Part shown: positions 55,473 to 64,000 of the stretch, piece after piece
Numbering within the stretch: position 1 is the stretch's first letter
Layout: each line of letters opens with the position of its first letter
From: Mesostigma viride
Lineage: Eukaryota > Streptophyta > Mesostigmatophyceae > Mesostigmatales > Mesostigmataceae
Direction: 5' to 3'
Length of the DNA stretch: 64,000 nucleotides
NCBI GenBank assembly: GCA_009746045.1
Contig: RPFO01000348.1
Coordinates: 734,901 to 798,900, forward strand
The notes under the pieces: model-generated
What the model saw: only the letters and a program-made list of their open reading frames with translations
Database searches by the model: none
Told to the model about the DNA's origin: nothing
Made by a program: the position numbers and the translations under genes

Positions 55473-56390
55473 TATCAAGTAACGTGCGTTGTAACTTTCA
55501 CGTTAAAACTTTCGTCGGCGGAGCCCATTTTCGGAAGAACAGTCAAGTGAGTATTGCCCCGCCACCCCGCCGCGCCGCGCCACGCCACGCCGCCGGCCCA
55601 CCCCCCCCCCCGTTAGGAGCGATAACCACCTAGGCAGATGAGGTGAAGTTGGAGAAGGATGGTCATAAACTCCGTGACAGTAGGTGCTTTGCTTGAAAAA
55701 AATAAAATTAATTAAATAAATAAAGTAACGTGCGTGATAACTATCACGTTAAATTAAATTTTAACGTGCGTTGTAACTTTCACGTCAAATTCAATTATAA
55801 CATTGGGAGGACATGTAGCACATCAATCATCATGTAGCACAAGTCCGTCAGTTCCATGGACACGTGGGGGTCATGGATACTGTAGCGGAGCCGCGAAAAA
55901 AACTACCTACAAAATCCTAGCTAAACTAATGTAACCTACGCCCCTGCCGCCTGGTAACAGTTTAGTCAGGCTCATCCTGTCATATGGCGTGCACGATTGT
56001 TATCCGCGTTTAATGATCCGTGACTCCCCAACGGGAGCACCTTAATGAATTAACGGGAGCACGAGTGTAATTAATTAGTTATCCGCGTTTGCTGTCTCTT
56101 TTCCTAAGTAGTGTCGGGCTCCTTGCTATAGATTTAATAATCCGGTCGGACAGATTGCACCGGCCCACCCATCCATTCACCGGCCCCGGGGCGGGTGAAT
56201 ACCACGCGACTACCCACCGGGACTGAGCACGAGTTCAATTATTTAATTCATTGTGACGTGGAACGAGAAGGACCAACTGAAGTCCGACACCAATTGGGCG
56301 TAGTGTCAGTTAATTGTGAGTTGACTAGCCTTGAGGATGACTCTAACATGGGCTTTCCCTATATGCACTGAGATCAATACTATCATGAGA

Positions 56391-56755
56391 CTTGCATGTC
56401 ACCTTTGAGCCTGAGAAGTTGCAAATTCCAGCAGCATTTCCCCTAACTAACTCAATGCTGGGAATGAAAAGAAGGATGGTAACGAAGCAAAAGAAGACAT
56501 TGTATTATCAATAGACTTGCATGTCACCTTTGAGCCTGAGAAGTTGCAAATTCCAGCAGCATTTCCCCTAACTAACTCAATGCTGGGAATGAAAAGAAGG
56601 ATGGTAACGAAGCAAAAGAAGACATTGTATTATCACGAGACTTGCATGTCACCTTTGAGCCTGAGAAGTTGCAAATTCCAGCAGCATTTCCCCTAACTAA
56701 CTCAATGCTGGGAATGAAAAGAAGGATGGTAACGAAGCAAAAGAAGACATTGCAT
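56391..56755 (+). repeat. Three 125-bp tandem repeats in left arm
   Basis: CTTGCATGTCACCTTTGAGC starts at 56391, 56516 and 56641, a period of 125. The copies are nearly identical. The mirror array is at about 60716-61080. Confidence 0.95.
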
Positions 56756-57621
56756 GCGCGGATGGCACAACGCACCGTTCTGCGGGAGGCTCGGTATATT
56801 TTAAACGGAAAATGTGAGCTCAAGGTGCGTGGTACATGGCCCGCGTGCGGAGGGCCTGGCGAAGGGGCCACGGTACCGGCGAATATACGCGGGTAGTTGG
56901 AAATCCAGGCGCGCGATAGCGGATGGCCTGAATGAAACGCAATCCCGACATGCCATAAAGAATGCATTACAAAATGCGATGCGGTAATGAGCAGCACGAA
57001 GGAAGACGCACATCAATTGATGACAGCACGTGAAGAGAGCTGCAACCCTTCAGGAACCCTATAATCTTGATGTTAGTCAGGGCGCCCAAGGCAACATATC
57101 GGACATATCGGATTCAGCGCACCTGTAGATGCGAGTCAAATAGACGTGCCGCCGGACCGGACGCTCATGGACACATAAGAAATGAAATGATGAATGCCTC
57201 TAAACATTCTCATCTGATGAATTGCCGATGAAGTCCGATTGCTATCGCATGCAGCCTGTGCAGACGAATTCAATGGCATGCAGCCTTGGCGGTATTTTTT
57301 TTTCTTATGGCTTCGCTTCCGAAGCTTCGCTATAGGGTAGGATGACACCTTCGTGACGGGCGAGCCGGAGTGCGGACCTGGACGCAGGCTTGACAGCGAA
57401 TCTGGGAATCTGGGCTTTGGCGCATGCTAGCCGTTTGCAGAAAATACAACTAGCCGTTTGCAGAAAATACAACTAGCCGTTTGCAGAAATTCGGTTGATG
57501 GTCTACTCGCCGGTTGAAGTTTCCCAAAAAACTAGACCCTTTTCAACTGACCGTACCACTACAGCCGCAGATGCAAAAACTTTAAAATCAGATCCACCGT
57601 CGGCTAAGTTTCCTCCAATGG

Positions 57622-58101
57622 CACTACAATACGCTTCCGCGGACACCTTTTTCAGCGGGGAAAGTGCCCCCGGGCTTCCGGGGCAAATTCAGCAAGCGCT
57701 GCGGAACTTAGATACTAAAAATTCGTTTTTGGTTCGTACCGTACAGCCAATCATTTTGCGCCCGGATCAAATTGTGATCTGGGCACTGAACACGATAATT
57801 TCAGCGGAACGTACGAAACACCAACGCAACTACAGAAAATTTTCAGTGACGAAACTGTAGTACCGTGTACCCAAGCAAAATGTAGTAGGACTTCGCTAAA
57901 TTCACGTTCGGAATTTTTCCCCGCAAGATTCCCCCGCAAGATTCCCCCGCACGATTCCCCCCGCTAGGTTCAGGCTCCAGTCGATGCTCGCCAAATGGCG
58001 CAAAAAAAGAAACATATGTTAAAATCAACGGTGCGAATCCTCGTTACCGCTCGGGTAACATTCTCACTCATTTCGCGTCTCCTACGAACCGTATTGTAGT
58101 G
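57622..58101. mobile_element. CACTA-ended 480-bp insert in left arm only
   Basis: The ends are CACTACAATACG and CGTATTGTAGTG, a 12-base inverted repeat of CACTA/EnSpm type. The right arm has the empty site (CCAATGGTAACGC at about 59837-59849). The expected 3-base target duplication is absent; only one G is shared. The interior has no transposase. It is probably a non-autonomous element that arrived after the arms formed. Confidence 0.65.
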
Positions 58102-58213
58102 GTAACGCTAATCGTGCATCCCCCTTCTCACGCACCTCTCCAACTAAATTGGCTTCGCCCTTTCTTCGAACCTTTGGTTCTTCCGAAAATGGGCTCCGCC
58201 GGATCAATTATCT

Positions 58214-58386
58214 GGCGGAGCCAATTTTCGGAAGAACCGTTAGGTTCGCCAGAATTGGCGAAGCTTATAAGGCCGTACACGTGAGAAAACATAGGAATAG
58301 GGGATGAAAATCCGACAATCCATCCACCGAATTCGTCCCGAATTTGCAAGCATAAGGTTGAGGGTCTTCCGAAAATTGGCTCCGCC
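58214..58386. mobile_element. 173-bp MITE-like element
   Basis: GGCGGAGCCAATTTTCGGAA at the left end and its reverse complement at the right, closely related to the terminal repeats bounding the 2.25-kb arms. No coding capacity and no clear target duplication. Confidence 0.6.
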
Positions 58387-58585
58387 GTAGAGTTTCAACG
58401 GGCAAGTTGCAAACACGCACGTTACTTGATATATTGAGATACACTTAGTGTTTAATACTTTAGACGAGCACAGTTGCCTTCCCTGCATAGTGCATTCAGC
58501 TTTTGGACGTTGGCCTAACTTGAGTCGGCGGAGGCATGACCGCGCCAGCTGGTGAGTGGAGGCTGGAGGCTGCGCCGCCCGCTAG

Positions 58586-59279
58586 TAGGGGTACTACTAT
58601 TCGATATTCGGAACTACGAATATATTCGTCGAATAGTAGGGTGTCCCGATTTCGATACCGAACATATTCGGAAGTAGAGCTTGCCTCCCGATACCGATAC
58701 CGAATATGTTCAGACGGACAGACCGTTCGCCGTATACTGAACATATTCGGTGTTCGGTTCGGTATTCGGGGGATATTCGGTATTCGGAACACTACACCGT
58801 CCGCATTGGAAGTTTGTTATTATGGGTCAATTTTTGCCGTATTTGCATTACGAATAACCCTGGATTGTTTGTTGGGGAGCCAGTCAGAGTCCCGGGTTTT
58901 TATTATTTAATTAAAACCTTTTGTTTGTTTGTTTGTCCTACAGCCGTTCAAGGCACATGGGTACTTATTTAATTAATAAATTTCTTTTGTTTGTTTGGTA
59001 GATATCGTACACGCCGCCCCCAATTCGGCCGGCAATCCGGCCCGGCGGCCCCCCTTCGGCGGCCATAGGCTAGAGTCAGTGGAGGTCAGTGATACCCAGA
59101 GCCCACATGAGTTAATTAATTAATTTTGTTTGTTTGTTTGTTGAGTCCAGTCCTCAGCCCCCGGAGTTAATTAATTAATTTTCTTTTGTTTTTTTTATGG
59201 TTTTCAGCCAGAACATTTTCCAGAAGCTAATTATTTAGTTAGAACTTCCAATGCGGACGGTGTATTCGGTACAACCCTA
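58586..59279. mobile_element. hAT-like non-autonomous relic with TATTCGG repeats
   Basis: The left end TAGGGGTACTACTATTCG (with TAGGGTGTCCCGATTTCG nested at 58637) and the right end, reversed, TAGGGTTGTACCGAATACAC resemble hAT termini. ACCGTCCGCATTGGAAGTT at 58797 and its complement near 59243 form an inner inverted repeat. The left end is expanded by TATTCGG/CGATACCGAA palindromic repeats. No 8-base target duplication survives. Confidence 0.45.
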
Positions 59280-59736
59280 GTCCTCTGAGGCTCTGACGGA
59301 TTTAGTACCTATACGGCAATCGACAGCTCTCGTTGTTGTTGTTGTTGTTCAGTTGTTGCCCACGCCGCACATGGGCAGCAGAGATTTGGAGGGCCAGCTG
59401 CCAAGACACTGAAAAGTGAACAGCATGCCATCACAAACATCATCATATCAACAGTATTAGGGGAACCGCAGGAAATACAAGGAAGTACGACTTGGAATGG
59501 TTAGGGAAGCGCATGAGATCCGGCGTGATATTCTCGGGGGCCAAGTACGGACACGGGTTACAACCCTGAACCCATTCAGGGAACCATAGTTAATATTAAT
59601 TGGCTAATCATTACAGTCTTGAATGTCGGTGCACCGGAACTGGGCTCGATATCATATCCAGGGATCAAAAGTTTCAGTTCAGTCAGATCCCACGCCGGTT
59701 ATTCATCAGGGACCACTCCGGACCAGCCGGTAATGC

Positions 59737-61987
59737 TTGATCCGGCGGAGCCCATTTTCGGAAGAACCAAAGGTTCGAAGAAAGGGCGAAGCCAATTTAG
59801 TTGGAGAGGTGCGTGAGAAGGGGGATGCACGATTAGCGTTACCATTGGAGGAAACTTAGCCGACGGTGGATCTGATTTTAAAGTTTTTGCATCTGCGGCT
59901 GTAGTGGTACGGTCAGTTGAAAAGGGTCTAGTTTTTTGGGAAACTTCAACCGGCGAGTAGACCATCAACCGAATTTCTGCAAACGGCTAGTTGTATTTTC
60001 TGCAAACGGCTAGTTGTATTTTCTGCAAACGGCTAGCATGCGCCAAAGCCCAGATTCCCAGATTCGCTGTCAAGCCTGCGTCCAGGTCCGCACTCCGGCT
60101 CGCCCGTCACGAAGGTGTCATCCTACCCTATAGCGAAGCTTCGGAAGCGAAGCCATAAGAAAAAAAAATACCGCCAAGGCTGCATGCCATTGAATTCGTC
60201 TGCACAGGCTGCATGCGATAGCAATCGGACTTCATCGGCAATTCATCAGATGAGAATGTTTAGAGGCATTCATCATTTCATTTCTTATGTGTCCATGAGC
60301 GTCCGGTCCGGCGGCACGTCTATTTGACTCGCATCTACAGGTGCGCTGAATCCGATATGTCCGATATGTTGCCTTGGGCGCCCTGACTAACATCAAGATT
60401 ATAGGGTTCCTGAAGGGTTGCAGCTCTCTTCACGTGCTGTCATCAATTGATGTGCGTCTTCCTTCGTGCTGCTCATTACCGCATCGCATTTTGTAATGCA
60501 TTCTTTATGGCATGTCGGGATTGCGTTTCATTCAGGCCATCCGCTATCGCGCGCCTGGATTTCCAACTACCCGCGTATATTCGCCGGTACCGTGGCCCCT
60601 TCGCCAGGCCCTCCGCACGCGGGCCATGTACCACGCACCTTGAGCTCACATTTTCCGTTTAAAATATACCGAGCCTCCCGCAGAACGGTGCGTTGTGCCA
60701 TCCGCGCATGCAATGTCTTCTTTTGCTTCGTTACCATCCTTCTTTTCATTCCCAGCATTGAGTTAGTTAGGGGAAATGCTGCTGGAATTTGCAACTTCTC
60801 AGGCTCAAAGGTGACATGCAAGTCTCGTGATAATACAATGTCTTCTTTTGCTTCGTTACCATCCTTCTTTTCATTCCCAGCATTGAGTTAGTTAGGGGAA
60901 ATGCTGCTGGAATTTGCAACTTCTCAGGCTCAAAGGTGACATGCAAGTCTATTGATAATACAATGTCTTCTTTTGCTTCGTTACCATCCTTCTTTTCATT
61001 CCCAGCATTGAGTTAGTTAGGGGAAATGCTGCTGGAATTTGCAACTTCTCAGGCTCAAAGGTGACATGCAAGTCTCATGATAGTATTGATCTCAGTGCAT
61101 ATAGGGAAAGCCCATGTTAGAGTCATCCTCAAGGCTAGTCAACTCACAATTAACTGACACTACGCCCAATTGGTGTCGGACTTCAGTTGGTCCTTCTCGT
61201 TCCACGTCACAATGAATTAAATAATTGAACTCGTGCTCAGTCCCGGTGGGTAGTCGCGTGGTATTCACCCGCCCGGGGCCGGTGAATGGATGGGTGGGCC
61301 GGTGCAATCTGTCCGACCGGATTATTAAATCTATAGCAAGGAGCCCGACACTACTTAGGAAAAGAGACAGCAAACGCGGATAACTAATTAATTACACTCG
61401 TGCTCCCGTTAATTCATTAAGGTGCTCCCGTTGGGGAGTCACGGATCATTAAACGCGGATAACAATCGTGCACGCCATATGACAGGATGAGCCTGACTAA
61501 ACTGTTACCAGGCGGCAGGGGCGTAGGTTACATTAGTTTAGCTAGGATTTTGTAGGTAGTTTTTTTCGCGGCTCCGCTACAGTATCCATGACCCCCACGT
61601 GTCCATGGAACTGACGGACTTGTGCTACATGATGATTGATGTGCTACATGTCCTCCCAATGTTATAATTGAATTTGACGTGAAAGTTACAACGCACGTTA
61701 AAATTTAATTTAACGTGATAGTTACCACGCACGTTACTTTATTTAATTAATTTTATTTTTTTCAAGCAAAGCACCTACTGTCACGGAGTTTATGACCATC
61801 CTTCTCCAACTTCACCTCATCTGCCTAGGTGGTTATCGCTCCTAACGGGGGGGGGGGGGTGGGCCGGCGGCGTGGCGTGGCGCGGCGCGGCGGGGTGGCG
61901 GGGCAATACTCACTTGACTGTTCTTCCGAAAATGGGCTCCGCCGACGAAAGTTTTAACGTGAAAGTTACAACGCACGTTACTTGATA
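59737..61987 (-). repeat. Right arm of the 2.25-kb inverted repeat
   Basis: Reverse complement of 55473-58207 without the CACTA-ended insert. It includes the mirrored 125-base tandem repeats (60716-61080) and the mirrored LINE tail remnant (61380-61447). Confidence 0.93.
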
Positions 61988-62023
61988 CAAAATAATTAAT
62001 ATAAGGCACGACTCACATGAGGC

Positions 62024-62195
62024 GGTGAACTCTTTGTGAACTCTTTTGTGAACTGGGCCGACCGGGGCCGAGCTAATTTTGGGTCCCGAGGAGTTCACGA
62101 GTTCACAGGACGAGTTCACAATCTCCCCGAAGTCCGAATTTGTGAACTCCCCGTGAACTCCCCGTGAACTCCTCGTGAACTCTTTGTGAACTTGT
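62024..62195. repeat. GTGAACTC motif cluster in both orientations
   Basis: Three forward GTGAACT copies, then three inverted AGTTCAC copies (about 62096-62120), then five forward copies to about 62190. Spacing is irregular. It may be the ends of a small foldback element or a cluster of binding sites. Confidence 0.6.
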
Positions 62196-62251
62196 GGTGG
62201 ACAGCGTGCGTTTGGCGCGAAGCAAGCCCATGAAAATGCCAGACGTGCAAC

Positions 62252-62566
62252 ATGCGCGGGAAGGTGGCAGGTGCTCGGGAGTCGCCAGCCATGAGGGACA
62301 CCGACCAGCTTTTTCAGGAATGGCTACAACGGGTTACCCTCGCGAAAGGTGACCCGAAGCCTGCTATTAGCGACGACATTAACCCAAATGCTCCGAGCCC
62401 CACGGCTGTAGAAGAGCAGAGCATTGCACGCGAAGGGCACAGCGCCGCACTCGATCTGGTTGCGGCTTTGGTGATCTTTGGAGATGCTGGCAATCTTGAG
62501 GACGATAGTTGGCGCAGTAATAAATGTCGGTCTTCTTGTGCGGCATTGCATACTCTTTGGAGATGA
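62252..62566 (+). CDS. Possible first exon or short gene, unrecognised
   Basis: ATG 62252 opens a 104-codon frame with an internal ATG at codon 14 and a protein-like stretch (DTDQLFQEWLQRVTLAKGD), then Ser/Pro and a hydrophobic helix (SAALDLVAALVIFGDAG). The last 25 codons look non-coding, so a donor may lie near the middle or end. I find no homologous family and no downstream exon. It could be spurious. Confidence 0.25.
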   Translation: MRGKVAGARESPAMRDTDQLFQEWLQRVTLAKGDPKPAISDDINPNAPSPTAVEEQSIAREGHSAALDLVAALVIFGDAGNLEDDSWRSNKCRSSCAALHTLWR

Positions 62567-62675
62567 CAAGGCGAGCTCGCCTAAGCCGAAGGCAAAGCGA
62601 AATATGAGCGACAAAGCAAACGTGAAACTCACAACGCCCTGATGACAATATGGATGGCGGCAATTGGTGTTGATG

Positions 62676-62805
62676 GCCACATACACACTGGTTCATATCC
62701 ATCATCGTGCACGACTCGAAAACGCGGATAACATAACGGCAGGCTCGAGCTACCTTGGTCCGGATTCTCCAGATCTCTGGCCTGCGCTGTTGTCTCATTG
62801 ACATA
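62676..62805 (-). repeat. Dispersed repeat family R, 5' half
   Basis: Minus-strand copy from GAGACAACAGCGCAGGCCAG through CCATGATGATGG-like sequence; the 3' half is missing. Confidence 0.75.
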
Positions 62806-63175
62806 CACACTGATGCGCCCGGCAATAGCATGGGCGGTCCGTCTGCATGAACAATCTTTCGTTGCTGGCCGCCCCACGCTTCACGTTCTAGGCACACTGG
62901 TTGGTAAGAAAGGTCAACTTGTAAGGTCCGTTGAGTCCGATCTCTTTTCTTTCAGGGGCATGCTCTTTTTGTGTGTGCGATCATGATGGCCACTATGGAA
63001 CGTGATTCATAAGATATTGCTTCAAATTTGCTGTGCGATAACACTTCCTTGACTACTTGTAGTAATCACTTTTATTGCTCATTGAAATAATTTTGGACAT
63101 TTATCTGCTGGCCCCAGGCAATTGTCATGTTTGTTGTCTCACTCACTTGATGACAATGTAAAGACTATCACTAAA
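62806..63175. other. No gene seen
   Basis: Unique sequence between two fragments of dispersed repeat R. A GTTGTCTCACTCACTTGATG block at 63139 recalls the GAGACAAC words that begin several repeats in the window. Confidence 0.4.
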
Positions 63176-63345
63176 GCAACTAGCGCAGGCCAGAAATATG
63201 GAGATCCCGGACCATGCTGTTGATATCTCGAGCCTGCTGTTGACTCATCCGTGTTAGTCGAGTCATTCACAACGATGGAAACAAATGGAGGTGGAAATGT
63301 GCAGCCTTGTAAGTTACAACTATGGCTGGCTAACATTCAGAGCGG
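63176..63345 (+). repeat. Dispersed repeat family R, diverged copy
   Basis: GCGCAGGCCAGAAATATGG to TTACAACTATGGCTGGCTAA matches the first half of the family with more substitutions than the other copies. Confidence 0.7.
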
Positions 63346-63823
63346 GATCTACACGGTTTGCGACGGCACCACTCCTTTTGAACTGCAATAACCCTAAATG
63401 GAATTAATATGTTCGCACATTGCATAGTTGCATGCCTCCCTTTATAATTGCAACGCGCCCGACATTAGTCATGATTAAAGAATTACGCGTGCACAAAGTT
63501 ATTGTTAAGCAGCCACAATACGTCCAACATTATGTCTCACTCAATGAGCAACCAATTCAAGACATTGCACATGTCCAAGTGAGGTCTTAACAACCACAGT
63601 ACCCCCAGTGCGTGTGACTAGCTCAAGGAGCTCACGTAATTGACCACTATGAACATGTGTAGCATCATACGGTAAGCTAATGGAATTTCCATTATTATAA
63701 TTCTGAAATGTTGACTCACATTTGCTAAATGAAGTAAGGAGTTCAGTTCTAAAACAAACTCTTGCTTATGCCCACTCTGATATGGGAAACCAGATGCCCA
63801 TCCATGAAAAGAATGTGTGTGTG
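63346..63823. other. No gene seen
   Basis: About 480 bases of AT-richer sequence between repeat R and the terminal microsatellite, without any frame I can support. Confidence 0.4.
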
Positions 63824-64000
63824 TGTGAGTGAGTGAGTGAGTGAGTGAGTGAGTGAGTGAGTGAGTGAGTGAGTGAGTGAGTGAGTGAGTGAGTGAGTGA
63901 GTGAGTGAGTGAGTGAGTGAGTGAGTGAGTGAGTGAGTGAGTGAGTGAGTGAGTGAGTGAGTGAGTGAGTGAGTGAGTGAGTGAGTGAGTGAGTGAGTGA
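63824..64000 (+). repeat. GTGA tetranucleotide microsatellite, runs off the end
   Basis: Perfect GTGAGTGA repeat, about 44 units, preceded by a short GT run. It continues to the last base, so its true length is unknown. Confidence 0.97.

Larger units (their letters stand above)
55473..58207 (+). repeat. Left arm of a 2.25-kb inverted repeat
   Basis: Matches 59737-61987 in reverse complement, almost base for base once the 480-base insert at 57622-58101 is set aside; I noticed only a few single-base differences. The arm begins TATCAAGTAACGTGCG and is bounded by opposed copies of GGCGGAGCCCATTTTCGGAA (55517-55545 and 58175-58200), suggesting it is itself a DNA element with terminal inverted repeats. 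It holds a LINE 3'-tail remnant (56026-56092) and three 125-base tandem repeats. No coding frame is convincing. Confidence 0.93.
58208..59736. other. Spacer of the inverted repeat
   Basis: 1.53 kb of unique sequence with no host gene. It contains a small element bounded by GGCGGAGCC...GGCTCCGCC (58214-58386), a GCACGTTACTTGATA end like the outer arm terminus (58423), a hAT-like relic (58586-59279) and TTTG/TTAA microsatellites. Confidence 0.7.

Noticed and set aside
57136-57348. Reading frames in the inverted-repeat arms, including 56572-56997
   Set aside because: They are mirrored in both arms but cross tandem repeats and show no domain; probably non-coding.

Overview
The window is nuclear DNA of a eukaryote. 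Every gene I can read is split by GT-AG introns, exons are GC-rich (often above 60%), intergenic DNA is closer to neutral, and the gene types (F-box/JmjC protein, p47-type UBX adaptor, hAT, piggyBac-like, APE-type LINE and LTR elements) are eukaryotic. An algal or protist genome with large introns and many satellites fits best; an F-box/JmjC fusion is also seen in the green lineage, but I cannot name the organism.

Layout. 1-6.2 kb: a minus-strand gene of at least six exons with mutually consistent splice phases, product unrecognised, running off the left edge. 7.4-12.5 kb (+): a class I/II aminotransferase of alphaproteobacterial flavour in at least five exons, with two introns swollen by satellites. 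14.1-34.4 kb: one degenerate minus-strand LINE cut into three pieces by a stack of transposons. hAT-A (16443-31577) and hAT-C (32185-33849) sit in the LINE. hAT-B (17748-31481), with an apparently intact three-exon transposase, sits in hAT-A. An LTR retrotransposon fossil (21461-29574) and a piggyBac-like element (30001-31344) sit in hAT-B. Target-site duplications are readable for all five insertions.

34.4-41.7 kb is gene-poor: a GGGT satellite, LINE 3'-tail remnants and a dispersed repeat. 41.8-43.6 kb (-): a single-exon F-box/JmjC oxygenase. It is divergent from 44.6-49.7 kb (+), a p47/Shp1-like Cdc48 adaptor (UBA-SEP-UBX) in four exons. 50.9-54.0 kb (-): a sialidase-like Asp-box protein in three visible exons. 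55.5-62.0 kb: a near-perfect 2.25-kb inverted repeat around a 1.5-kb spacer, with a CACTA-ended insert in only one arm. The right edge carries more dispersed repeats and a GTGA microsatellite that runs off the end.

Two observations stand out. First, the datable transposon stack. Second, a pattern shared by four unrelated host genes: intronic tandem repeats start at the 5' splice site, and their units carry copies of the last exon bases plus the GT donor. This looks like introns growing by tandem duplication across splice donors. The host genes show no operon-like logic; they are ordinary single-copy housekeeping or metabolic genes spaced among repeats.
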